From NCBI GenBank assembly GCA_021793935.1, contig JAJYRV010000083.1:1-7819 (forward strand): a DNA stretch of 7,819 bases, in the 5' to 3' direction. The translations under genes and the position numbers were made by a program. This stretch comes from Actinomycetes bacterium. Lineage in GTDB: Bacteria > Actinomycetota > Actinomycetes > Actinomycetales > Beutenbergiaceae. Position 1 is the first letter of the stretch. Each line of letters opens with the position of its first letter. Below the pieces are notes generated by a model, which did no database searches, was not told the DNA's origin, and saw nothing but the letters and a program-made list of their open reading frames with translations. This document shows positions 1 through 5,595 of this stretch, one piece after another.

Positions 1-1
1 C

Positions 2-274
2 GCCTTCGTGATCCTGCGCCAGGAAGCCCTGGGCGAGGCGGGCGAGGGCGGCGATGAAGTCGTCGCCGCGCTCCGGTCACACGTGACCAAGGAGATCGGG
101 CCGATCGCGCGCCCGCGTTCCATCCTTGTCGTTGCGGAACTTCCCAAGACCCGCTCGGGCAAGATCATGCGCCGCCTCCTGCGTGACGTCGCGGAGAACC
201 GCCCCGTGGGGGATGTGACCACGCTCGCTGATAGCTCGGTGATGAGTCAGATCCAGGCGGGCCTGGGCAGCTGA
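2..274 (+). CDS. acs: acetyl-CoA synthetase, C-terminal fragment (5' end outside window)
   Basis: This is the C-terminal end (90 codons plus stop) of an AMP-forming acetyl-CoA synthetase, the enzyme that activates acetate to acetyl-CoA through acetyl-AMP. The frame enters from the left edge at base 2, so the GTG at base 8 is an internal valine and not a start. Recognition rests on the motif LPKTRSGKIMRRLLRD (about bases 140-187), the A10 motif of the ANL adenylating superfamily. Its lysine in SGK completes the adenylation site and in this family is the target of inhibitory acetylation by Pat-type acetyltransferases. The tail GDVTTLADSSVMSQI resembles the usual Acs end 'GDTSTLADPSV'. A strong terminator follows 42 bases after the stop, so this is the last gene of its transcript. 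A propionyl-CoA synthetase or another close ANL ligase cannot be excluded from the tail alone, but the TLADSSV ending favours Acs. Confidence 0.88.
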   Translation, partial: AFVILRQEALGEAGEGGDEVVAALRSHVTKEIGPIARPRSILVVAELPKTRSGKIMRRLLRDVAENRPVGDVTTLADSSVMSQIQAGLGS

Positions 275-316
275 TCGCCCCAACAGTTCGGCTCGAGGAG
301 AAGGCTCGAGGTCAAC

Positions 317-360
317 GCTCGGCCCGTGGGTGCAACAACCCACGGGCCGAGCCCCTTTTT
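317..360 (+). terminator. intrinsic terminator after acs
   Basis: A perfect 15-bp stem pairs 317-331 with 338-352 around a 6-base loop (GCAACA). It is followed by CCC and a run of five T at 356-360. This is a textbook rho-independent terminator for the plus-strand acs transcript. The other side of the hairpin is not T-rich when read on the minus strand, so it is probably less effective for the convergent nth transcript, whose stop codon lies 59 bases beyond the T run. Confidence 0.9.
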
Positions 361-418
361 CGCCCCTGCCCGCGCGCGATTGAGCCGCTGAGGAGCGCGA
401 GCAGCACAAACCCGGCTG

Positions 419-1096
419 TCAGTGCGCGGCCCGTTTGCGCCTGCGGGCATTGGGAGCCGCCGGGGGTTCTCCCGTGGGATAGGAGGGGCAGTACCTGGCG
501 AGCGGGCACTGCTCGCACAGGGGTTTGCGGGCGAAGCAGCACCGGCGGCCGTGGAAGATGAGGTGGTGGTTGAGCATGATCCAGCGTTCCTCATCGAAGA
601 GGTCCATGAGCTCGAATTCGACCTTGACCGGGTCGGTTGCCGAGGTCCATCCGAGCCGGCGAACGACCCTGCCCACGTGGGTGTCGACGGTGATTCCCGG
701 AATCCCGAACGCGGTGCCGAGCACGACGTTCGCGGTCTTCCGGCCCACCCCGGGGAGCGCCACGAGTTCCGCCAGAGTCCTGGGCACCTCGCCGTCGTGC
801 TCCTCGAGGAGCGCCATGCCGATGCCCTTGATCGCCGCGGCTTTGTTTCGGAAGAACCCGGTGGGACGAACGAGTTCCTCCAACTCCGTGATATCGGCTT
901 GCGCGAATGCCCGCGCATCGGGATATTTCGCGAACAGCGCCGGGGTCGTCTGGTTCACTCGGGCGTCCGTGCACTGCGCCGATAGCACGGTGGCAACAAG
1001 CAATTCCAGCGCATTAGTGAAGTCCAATTCGCAATGCGCATCCGGATATGTTTGCGCAAGTATGTCGTCGATCATTTCGGGGGTAGCCTGAGCCAA
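419..1096 (-). CDS. nth: endonuclease III (DNA glycosylase / AP lyase)
   Basis: Endonuclease III removes oxidised pyrimidines from DNA and cuts at abasic sites in base-excision repair. Family hallmarks in order (numbered from the TTG chosen here) are LSAQCTD near residues 38-44; the helix-hairpin-helix [12 protein letters not shown] with catalytic lysine K120; the catalytic aspartate D138 in VDTHVGRV; and a C-terminal [4Fe-4S] cluster motif C-X6-C-X2-C-X5-C at C187, C194, C197 and C203. With this start the key residues take the same numbers as in E. coli Nth. An open frame extends upstream to a TTG at 1144, but an AAGGAGG ribosome-binding site five bases before the TTG at 1096 decides for the shorter 225-residue protein. 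The ~20-residue tail after the cluster is basic (ARRRKRAA). The gene is convergent with acs and divergent from crp. MutY is unlikely because the protein is short and lacks the MutY C-terminal domain. Confidence 0.95.
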   Translation of the reverse strand: MAQATPEMIDDILAQTYPDAHCELDFTNALELLVATVLSAQCTDARVNQTTPALFAKYPDARAFAQADITELEELVRPTGFFRNKAAAIKGIGMALLEEHDGEVPRTLAELVALPGVGRKTANVVLGTAFGIPGITVDTHVGRVVRRLGWTSATDPVKVEFELMDLFDEERWIMLNHHLIFHGRRCCFARKPLCEQCPLARYCPSYPTGEPPAAPNARRRKRAAH

Positions 1097-1101
1097 GAGA
1101 T

Positions 1102-1108
1102 CCTCCTT
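1102..1108 (-). promoter_or_regulatory. ribosome-binding site that fixes the nth start
   Basis: Read on the minus strand this is AAGGAGG, a full Shine-Dalgarno match, five bases upstream of a TTG at 1096-1094. No comparable site precedes the more upstream TTG at 1144, so the internal TTG is the better start despite its rarity. Confidence 0.8.
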
Positions 1109-1150
1109 GCGTTCCTCCCCACCATAGGCTGGACGCGCCCACAAGTTGGA

Positions 1151-1169
1151 AGGTGGAACATGTCCACCT
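1151..1169. promoter_or_regulatory. 19-bp inverted repeat, candidate operator in the nth-crp intergenic region
   Basis: AGGTGGA (1151-1157) and TCCACCT (1163-1169) are perfect 7-bp inverted arms separated by ACATG. No T run follows on either strand, so a terminator is unlikely. Its position between divergent nth and crp, 16 bp upstream of the CRP-type box, suits a protein-binding site. The binding factor is not identifiable from the sequence. Confidence 0.45.
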
Positions 1170-1184
1170 AAAAACCTGGCACAA

Positions 1185-1200
1185 TGTGCGATAACTCACA
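1185..1200. promoter_or_regulatory. CRP/GlxR-type operator upstream of crp
   Basis: The sequence TGTGC-GATAAC-TCACA matches the CRP/GlxR consensus TGTGA-N6-TCACA at nine of ten half-site bases. It also carries the central TA of the GlxR form (TGTGANNTANNTCACA). The dyad extends one more base pair outward (A1184/T1201). It ends 18 bases before the crp start codon, close to where the core promoter or transcription start should lie. Autoregulation, probably repression, is the natural inference, and a role in divergent nth expression is also possible. Confidence 0.75.
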
Positions 1201-1218
1201 TGAAAGGTTGCTGCACTT

Positions 1219-1896
1219 ATGGACGAGTCAATCGTTCGCTCAGCTCCGCTATTCGCAGAGCTAAACGATCAAAGTTATCTAGCGGTCCGCGAACGGATGC
1301 AAGAGTCCACCTACCGCCGTGGAGAAGAGATTTTCCGTGAAGGCACCCCCGGTGACCGGCTGTACGTCATCGGAGCGGGCAAGGTGAAATTAGGACACAC
1401 TGCACCCGACGGTCGCGAGCACCTGCTGGCCATCCTTGGTCCCGGCGAGATCCTCGGCGAAGTATCGCTGTACGACCCGGGCCCGCGGACGGCCACGGCT
1501 ACCGCGCTCGCGAAGACGGTGGTGGTGGAACTCCAGCACACGGATCTCCTCCGCGTGCTTGATGCCCGGCCCGAGATCTCCCAGCACCTGTTGCGCTCGC
1601 TCGCGATTCGGCTGCGCCGCACGAACGATAAGGTTTCGGATCTGATTTTCTCCGACGTGCCGGGCCGGGTCGCGCGCTCACTCCTGGAGCTCGGCGCCCG
1701 CTTCGGGCAGCAGACCGAGCGCGGATTGCGGGTCACCCACGATCTCACCCAAGAGGAACTCGCCCAGCTCGTCGGCGCCACTCGGGAAACCGTGAACAAG
1801 GCGTTGGCAGAGTTTTCCTCCCGCGGCTGGCTCCAGTTGGATGGTCGCTCGGTGATCCTCCTCGACATCCCCAAACTCCGCCGGCGCGCGCGCTAA
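1219..1896 (+). CDS. crp: Crp/GlxR-type cAMP-responsive global transcription regulator
   Basis: A cytosolic CRP/FNR-family regulator of 225 residues, near the length of Corynebacterium GlxR and mycobacterial Crp. The N-terminal cyclic-nucleotide-binding domain (about residues 8-115) contains GDRLYVIGAGKVKL and the phosphate-binding cassette GEVSLYDPGPRTATA (residues 80-94), with the glutamate and arginine (E81, R90) expected to contact cAMP. A long dimerisation helix follows, including LLRSLAIRLRRTND (124-137). The C-terminal winged helix has a recognition region TQEELAQLVGATRETVNKAL (177-196). The stretches SDVPGRVAR and HDLTQEELAQLVGATRETV closely resemble GlxR. There is no FNR-type cysteine cluster. 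The ATG at 1219 is preceded by a modest GAAAGG at 1202-1207, eleven bases away. A near-consensus CRP box just upstream suggests autoregulation. The gene is probably monocistronic, between divergent nth and a downstream hairpin. Confidence 0.95.
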   Translation: MDESIVRSAPLFAELNDQSYLAVRERMQESTYRRGEEIFREGTPGDRLYVIGAGKVKLGHTAPDGREHLLAILGPGEILGEVSLYDPGPRTATATALAKTVVVELQHTDLLRVLDARPEISQHLLRSLAIRLRRTNDKVSDLIFSDVPGRVARSLLELGARFGQQTERGLRVTHDLTQEELAQLVGATRETVNKALAEFSSRGWLQLDGRSVILLDIPKLRRRAR

Positions 1897-1910
1897 CGCG
1901 CCCGCTTATT

Positions 1911-1943
1911 GCCCTGAGGTGATGGTGGCCATCGCCTCAGGGC
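1911..1943. terminator. hairpin between convergent crp and ridA, probable bidirectional terminator
   Basis: GCCCTGAGGTGATGG (1911-1925) pairs with CCATCGCCTCAGGGC (1929-1943) around a 3-base loop, giving a 15-bp stem with one G-U wobble. Neither side has a T run, so it is a GC-rich hairpin of the T-less kind often found between convergent actinobacterial genes. It starts 14 bases after the crp stop and lies 29 bases beyond the ridA stop. Confidence 0.65.
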
Positions 1944-1972
1944 GCGTGCTCTGCGCGGGCCCGCTCGCCGCC

Positions 1973-2425
1973 TCAGGCAAGTTCGAAAATGACTTCGACT
2001 TCGACGGATGCGTCAAGGGGCAGCGCGGCCACGCCCACCGCGGAACGCGCGTGCGGGGAACCGAACACCTCGGCGAGCAGGTCGGAGGCCCCGTTAACCA
2101 CCTGCGGGTGCGAGAAGAAGTCCGCCGAGGAGGAGACGAATCCCGTGACCTTCACGGCCCGCGCGAGATTGTCCACCCCGCCGGCAACCCCGGCCGCTGC
2201 CGCGATCGCGTTGAGGGCGCAGATCCGGGCGGCGGCTGCGGCGTCGTCAACTGACGATTCGGGGCCCAACTGACCCGTCGCCGCGAGCGCGCCCTCGACG
2301 AGCGGTAGCTGGCCAGAGGTGTAGATATAGTTCCCGCTGCGGGTGGCGGGCACGTAGTTCGCTACGGGCACCGCCACCTCGGGCAGCGCGATTCCCAGTT
2401 CGCCTAAGCGCTGTTGAACACTCAT
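1973..2425 (-). CDS. RidA (YjgF/YER057c/UK114) family protein
   Basis: A 150-residue member of the RidA family. RidA proteins are small trimeric enzymes that typically hydrolyse reactive enamine/imine intermediates, such as 2-aminoacrylate from serine or cysteine metabolism, to ketoacids and ammonia. Visible landmarks are NYIYTSGQLPL (32-42), an alanine-rich helix (62-80), LARAVKVTGFVSS (87-99), and the C-terminal signature HARSAVGVAALPLDASVEVEV (125-145). R127 sits where the catalytic arginine of archetypal RidA lies. The N-terminal extension RLGELGIALPEVAVPVANYVP and the ~150-residue length fit the longer subgroup (like mycobacterial Rv3678c) better than the ~128-residue E. coli type, so the substrate is uncertain. 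The ATG overlaps the stop of the upstream DUF4177-like gene as ATGA, implying translational coupling. It is the last gene before a hairpin shared with convergent crp. Confidence 0.9.
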   Translation of the reverse strand: MSVQQRLGELGIALPEVAVPVANYVPATRSGNYIYTSGQLPLVEGALAATGQLGPESSVDDAAAAARICALNAIAAAAGVAGGVDNLARAVKVTGFVSSSADFFSHPQVVNGASDLLAEVFGSPHARSAVGVAALPLDASVEVEVIFELA

Positions 2426-2577
2426 TCCACGGGCCGCTTCATGTACGCGACGAGGCCGTTACCGTCGGGCCCGGTGACCACCGAGACCAGTTCCCAGCCT
2501 TCCGAACCCCAATTATCGAGGATCGCTTTCGTGTTGTGAATAATCAGCGGAACGGTTACATATTCCCATTTAGTCAT
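2422..2577 (-). CDS. small DUF4177-like protein
   Basis: A 51-codon gene that is easily missed. The protein begins MTKWEYVTVPLIIHNTKAIL, continues with DNWGSEGWELVSVVTGP, and ends LVAYMKRPVE. The pattern WEY-x-TVPL ... LDNWG-x-xGWELV-x-V ... LVAY-x-KRP is that of the short DUF4177-type proteins seen beside ridA in actinobacteria (Rv3678A in M. tuberculosis, from memory). The function is unknown. There is no signal peptide or membrane segment, and it should be a compact cytosolic domain. Its TGA stop overlaps the ridA ATG (ATGA), so the two are almost certainly co-translated. The start ATG has no Shine-Dalgarno sequence. It lies 34 bases downstream of the whiB stop on the same strand, so it is translated either from a leaderless transcript (see the TAAACT element) or by read-through from whiB. 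Confidence 0.85.
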   Translation of the reverse strand: MTKWEYVTVPLIIHNTKAILDNWGSEGWELVSVVTGPDGNGLVAYMKRPVE

Positions 2578-2583
2578 ATGAGT

Positions 2584-2589
2584 AGTTTA
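2584..2589 (-). promoter_or_regulatory. candidate -10 element for a leaderless DUF4177-ridA transcript
   Basis: Read on the minus strand this is TAAACT, a TANNNT-type -10 hexamer, followed by six bases and then the ATG at 2577. A start site 7 bases downstream would coincide with the A of that ATG, giving a leaderless mRNA and explaining the missing ribosome-binding site. No good -35 is visible 16-18 bases upstream, so this is tentative. Confidence 0.4.
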
Positions 2590-2613
2590 CGGCGCTCGGC
2601 CCTTTACGGCGCT
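2586..2613. repeat. 11-bp direct repeat at the whiB stop / DUF4177 promoter
   Basis: TTTACGGCGCT occurs at 2586-2596 and again at 2603-2613, a 17-base period. The right copy reaches into the whiB stop codon (TAG on the minus strand) and the left copy overlaps the candidate -10 hexamer. It could be a tandem regulator-binding site or a chance duplication. Confidence 0.5.
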
Positions 2614-2950
2614 ACCTCTTCGCGGACTTCGCTTTCCCACCCACCGGCCACCGCTGGTAAATGAGCTCATTGATCGAATCGCGATCCATTTCCGCTAAGG
2701 TATCCCGCCAGGATTCGACGCTGGGCGCCCGGCGCAGCAACGCGCGGCGCTCCCGTTCCGTGAGCCCGCCCCACACACCGAACTGAATCCGGTTATCGAG
2801 GGCATCAATGAGGCATTCGAGTCGGACTGGGCAGGTGAAACAGATCTCCCTCGCCTGCCGTTGCGCGGCCCCGCGCACGAACAGGTCATCTGGATCTTGG
2901 GCTGCGCAAGCTGCCTGAGCCGTCCAACTTTGGTCCACTAAAGGATTCAT
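2612..2950 (-). CDS. whiB4: WhiB-family iron-sulfur transcription regulator, WhiB4 type
   Basis: A 112-residue WhiB protein, a small actinobacterial regulator that holds a redox/NO-sensitive [4Fe-4S] cluster and acts by contacting sigma factor or DNA. The four cluster ligands are C15, C37, C40 and C46 (C-X21-C-X2-C-X5-C), followed by the family turn GVWGG (58-62) and the basic stretch TERERRALLRR (64-74). The segments DLFVRGAAQRQA and ALDNRIQFGVWGG closely resemble mycobacterial WhiB4, as does the position divergent to ponA2. The open frame runs upstream to 3121, but the ATG at 2950 has a GGAGG ribosome-binding site 7 bases away and begins just before the family domain, so it is the start. 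The tail after residue 80 (WRDTLAEMDRDSINELIYQRW then basic) is poorly conserved. WhiB4 in mycobacteria regulates the oxidative stress response; the same role here is an inference. Confidence 0.93.
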   Translation of the reverse strand: MNPLVDQSWTAQAACAAQDPDDLFVRGAAQRQAREICFTCPVRLECLIDALDNRIQFGVWGGLTERERRALLRRAPSVESWRDTLAEMDRDSINELIYQRWPVGGKAKSAKR

Positions 2951-2957
2951 AGGTCTC

Positions 2958-2962
2958 CCTCC
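2958..2962 (-). promoter_or_regulatory. ribosome-binding site fixing the whiB4 start
   Basis: The minus strand reads GGGGGAGGGAGACCT immediately before the ATG at 2950. The GGAGG core has a 7-base spacer. It rules out the 57-codon N-terminal extension that the open frame would otherwise allow. Confidence 0.8.
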
Positions 2963-2989
2963 CCCGAGAGAAAGTAAGTTTCGCGCCTT

Positions 2990-3022
2990 TACGAAACCGT
3001 CGTATAGTACGAAAAGGTACGG
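2990..3022. repeat. cluster of short repeats in the whiB4-ponA2 promoter region
   Basis: TACGAAA occurs at 2990-2996 and 3008-3014, an 18-base period. Between and beside the copies are CGTA-TAG-TACG (3001-3011, inverted) and GTAC-N6-GTAC (3007-3020). The cluster covers the candidate -10 hexamers of whiB4 on the minus strand and could be an operator. The rest of the 275-base intergenic stretch shows no convincing gene or RNA. Confidence 0.35.
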
Positions 3023-3042
3023 CATTTCTTTGCGGAGGACAA
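3014..3042 (-). promoter_or_regulatory. candidate whiB4 promoter
   Basis: On the minus strand TTGTCC (3042-3037) and TACCTT (3019-3014) are separated by 17 bases. This fits a housekeeping sigma-type -35/-10 pair (TTG-C- and TANNNT) and predicts a 5' leader of about 57 bases. A second TANNNT hexamer, TACTAT (3009-3004), lies 10 bases downstream with a poorer -35. Confidence 0.45.
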
Positions 3043-3212
3043 ATCCTTGGTCAACTGACCGCATGGTGATGAGATTATTGCCAATAGCTGAGCACCGGTG
3101 GCACGCACACAATTTTTGCACTAAGCCAGCGCGTGCCGGCTTTCGATGGCGAGCGTTTGCAACCTCACTCGTTCTTCACAACTAGCGAACCACTTCTCAC
3201 GCGCGGGCAACG

Positions 3213-3218
3213 TACACT
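3213..3218 (+). promoter_or_regulatory. candidate -10 element for a leaderless ponA2 transcript
   Basis: TACACT fits the TANNNT -10 pattern and stands 7 bases before the ATG at 3226, so transcription would begin at or next to the start codon. There is no Shine-Dalgarno sequence in front of that ATG, as expected for a leaderless mRNA. No clear -35 is seen. Confidence 0.5.
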
Positions 3219-3225
3219 AGTACCC

Positions 3226-5595
3226 ATGTCGCCCCGGAACTCGTCTCGCGCCATGCACCCAGGCCAGGTGATTGCTGCATTCTTGGCCTTCCTTCTTTTC
3301 GCAGGGGTGGGAGGTGTGCTCGCCGCGGGTTTGGTCATGCCCGTTGTTGCCGCGACCGGCTCGGTGACCCAGGCCTCCTCCGAACTCTTCGACGATCTGC
3401 CCGGCGAACTCGGCTCGGAGGAGATGTCCGAGCAGTCGGTCATCCTCGACCGCAACGGCAAGCTGCTCGCGCGGTTCTACATGTGGAACCGGATCGTCGT
3501 TCCGATGGAGAAGATCGACCCGCTCATGGGGCAGGCGGTGATCGCCATCGAGGATCACCGGTTCTTCGAACATGGCGGCATCGACACCGAAGGGCTCATG
3601 CGCGCGGCCTTCACGAACCTTTCCGGCGGGGCGCTGCAAGGTGGGTCGACGCTCACCCAGCAGTACGTCAAGAACGTGCTCGTCGAGCACAGCCGGGTCT
3701 CGGATGATCCCGAGGCTTACGTCGAGGCCACTGATCCGACCTTGGGCCGGAAACTTCGGGAAGCGAAGATGGCGATCAGCCTGGAGAAGTCCCGCACCAA
3801 GGAGGAGATCCTCGAGGGGTACCTCAACGTTGCCCAGTTCGGGGCGTCGGTGTGGGGCGTGGAGGCCGCGGCCCGGCACTACTTCTCCCACTCCGCCGAG
3901 GAGATGACCCCCGCCGAGGCGGCCGTGCTCGCGGGCGTGACGAACGCACCGAACAAATACGATCCGGTTCTCAACCCGGAGAACTCCAAGCAGCGCCGAG
4001 ACGCCGTTCTTCGCAAGATGTATGAGCAGGACTTCATCACGCAGGAGGAGTACGACGAGGCGGTCGAGACCGAGATCGAGGACATGCTCGAGGTCAACAG
4101 CACCCCCTCGGGCTGCGCGGCGGCCAAGAACGCGGCCTACTTCTGCGACTACGTCAAGCGGGTCATCCAGAACGATGAGACGTTCGGGGAGGACCGCGCG
4201 GAGCGCACCCAATTGCTCATGCAGGGCGGGCTCACGATCACCACGACGCTCGATCCGGATATGCAGAAGGAAGCGCACCGCGCGCTCGTGGACGCGATCC
4301 CGGAGAGTGACCCGTCGAAGATCTCCAACGCAGTGACGACGGTCGAGCCAGGCACGGGGGAAATCCTCGCGATGGCGCAGAACACCCGGTTCGGGAAAGC
4401 CTCGGAGAAGCGGCCTCGGGCGACGGAGGTCAACTTCAGCACCGATAAGGACTACGGCGGCTCGAACGGGTTCCAGACCGGTTCGACGTTCAAGGCCTTC
4501 GTCCTCGCCTCATGGCTGGAGTCAGGGAAGTCGTTGCAAGACATGGTGGACGCTCCCCCACGAAAGACGTTCCCGGCAAGCTCCTGGACCTATGACGGAT
4601 GCAAGTCGTGGGCGACGGATACACAGATCAGGAACATCGAACCCTCCGCCGGGAGAATGTCGGTGCTCGACGCGACGAAGCGGTCCAGTAACACCGGTTA
4701 CGTAACCATGGCGAACCAGATGAACATGTGTGACATCGGTAAGTTGGCCGCCTCGATGGGACTGCAGCGCGCCGATGGTCCCACGGATGATGGCGAGCCG
4801 CTCCGCTACAACACGACCTTCGTCATTGGAACGAACGAGCTTTCCCCCCTGCGGATGGCAGCCGCGTTCGCGACCTTCGCTGCGAACGGCACCTATTGCG
4901 AACCGCGTGCGATCCTGTCGATCAAGGACGCCGATGACAACGAGCTTCCCGTTCCCGATGCCGCCTGCGAGGACGTTCTCTCCCCCAAGGTCACTGCGGG
5001 GGTGACCCACGCGCTGCAGGCCGTCGCCGGCCCCGGCGGTACCGGGTCCGCAGCAGAACTTCCCGATCGGCCAACGGCGGGGAAGACCGGGACGAGCAAC
5101 AACGACTACGACGCCTGGTTCGTCGGCTATATTCCGCAAGCGTCCACCGCTGTTTGGGTGGGTCACTCCGAGAGCCAGACCTCGATGTTCAACTCCACGA
5201 TCAACGGCCGGTTCTACTCCCAGGTGTTCGGTGGCGCCATCGCCGCTCCGATCTGGAACGACTATATGGCCCCGGCGGTGAAGGACTGGGAGGTCAAGGA
5301 CTTCCCCAAGGCCGACGACAAAGTGATCTACGGGGAACGCAAGCCCGTGCCCACCGTGCTGGGCCAGGACATCGACGCCGCTAAACAGACCCTCACCGGC
5401 GCCGGGTTCGACGTCAAAGTCGGGGAGGAGGGGTACTCCGATCGCTTCCCCGAGGACTCCGTCGGTTGGCAATCATCCACCGGGCGCGAACGCCCCGGAG
5501 CGACGATCACCATCCGCCCCAGCGCCGGACCAGAGCCGGACCGGGACTCCGACGACGATGACGATGACGACGACTCTGACGAATCCGACGACTAG
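3226..5595 (+). CDS. ponA2: bifunctional class A penicillin-binding protein with PASTA domain (PonA2 type)
   Basis: A 789-residue class A PBP that polymerises glycan strands from lipid II and cross-links peptides outside the membrane. A short cytoplasmic end is followed by one membrane anchor (about 15-38). The glycosyltransferase (GT51) domain has the catalytic motif IAIEDHRFFEHGGID with E109, then GGSTLTQQYVKN (139-150), EAKMAISLEKSRTKEEILEGYLN and VWGVEAAARHYF. The transpeptidase domain has STFK (serine S420, K423), SSN (487-489) and KTGT (620-623). One PASTA domain occupies roughly 707-767, and the protein ends in an acidic tail with eight consecutive Asp. A linker cysteine pair (SGCAAAKNAAYFC) may form a disulfide. 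The frame is open back to 3133, but the ATG at 3226 gives a normal N-terminus with membrane anchor and has a -10-like TACACT just upstream. It is divergent from whiB4 and overlaps the downstream phosphoesterase gene by one base. Confidence 0.95.
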   Translation: MSPRNSSRAMHPGQVIAAFLAFLLFAGVGGVLAAGLVMPVVAATGSVTQASSELFDDLPGELGSEEMSEQSVILDRNGKLLARFYMWNRIVVPMEKIDPLMGQAVIAIEDHRFFEHGGIDTEGLMRAAFTNLSGGALQGGSTLTQQYVKNVLVEHSRVSDDPEAYVEATDPTLGRKLREAKMAISLEKSRTKEEILEGYLNVAQFGASVWGVEAAARHYFSHSAEEMTPAEAAVLAGVTNAPNKYDPVLNPENSKQRRDAVLRKMYEQDFITQEEYDEAVETEIEDMLEVNSTPSGCAAAKNAAYFCDYVKRVIQNDETFGEDRAERTQLLMQGGLTITTTLDPDMQKEAHRALVDAIPESDPSKISNAVTTVEPGTGEILAMAQNTRFGKASEKRPRATEVNFSTDKDYGGSNGFQTGSTFKAFVLASWLESGKSLQDMVDAPPRKTFPASSWTYDGCKSWATDTQIRNIEPSAGRMSVLDATKRSSNTGYVTMANQMNMCDIGKLAASMGLQRADGPTDDGEPLRYNTTFVIGTNELSPLRMAAAFATFAANGTYCEPRAILSIKDADDNELPVPDAACEDVLSPKVTAGVTHALQAVAGPGGTGSAAELPDRPTAGKTGTSNNDYDAWFVGYIPQASTAVWVGHSESQTSMFNSTINGRFYSQVFGGAIAAPIWNDYMAPAVKDWEVKDFPKADDKVIYGERKPVPTVLGQDIDAAKQTLTGAGFDVKVGEEGYSDRFPEDSVGWQSSTGRERPGATITIRPSAGPEPDRDSDDDDDDDDSDESDD
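5551..5574 (+). repeat. GAY trinucleotide run encoding eight Asp at the PonA2 C-terminus
   Basis: Eight consecutive GAC/GAT codons encode poly-aspartate, followed by SDESDD and the stop. The repeat is low-complexity and could vary in length between strains without shifting the frame. It lies 19 bases before the overlapping start of the next gene. Confidence 0.8.

Noticed and set aside
75..88. Palindrome GGTCAC-AC-GTGACC inside acs, with a similar GGTCA-AC-TGACC at 3049-3060
   Set aside because: The first is in coding sequence and both are short. The arms differ in length and contexts are unrelated, so chance is the simplest explanation.
2951..3121. 57-codon N-terminal extension of whiB4
   Set aside because: It has no similarity to WhiB N-termini, covers the divergent promoter region, and the internal ATG at 2950 has a strong ribosome-binding site.
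3133..3225. 31-codon upstream extension of ponA2
   Set aside because: The extension would put a polar stretch before the membrane anchor, has no ribosome-binding site, and covers the TACACT promoter-like element.
3217..4278. Minus-strand open frame (353 codons) opposite the ponA2 glycosyltransferase region
   Set aside because: Its composition (rich in R, H, G, E, L, V without motifs) is typical of an antisense shadow, and the plus strand encodes intact GT51 motifs throughout.
4522..5472. Long minus-strand open frame (316 codons) opposite ponA2
   Set aside because: It lies antisense to the well-supported transpeptidase domain. Long antisense frames are expected from GC-rich codon bias, and its translation shows no recognisable domain.
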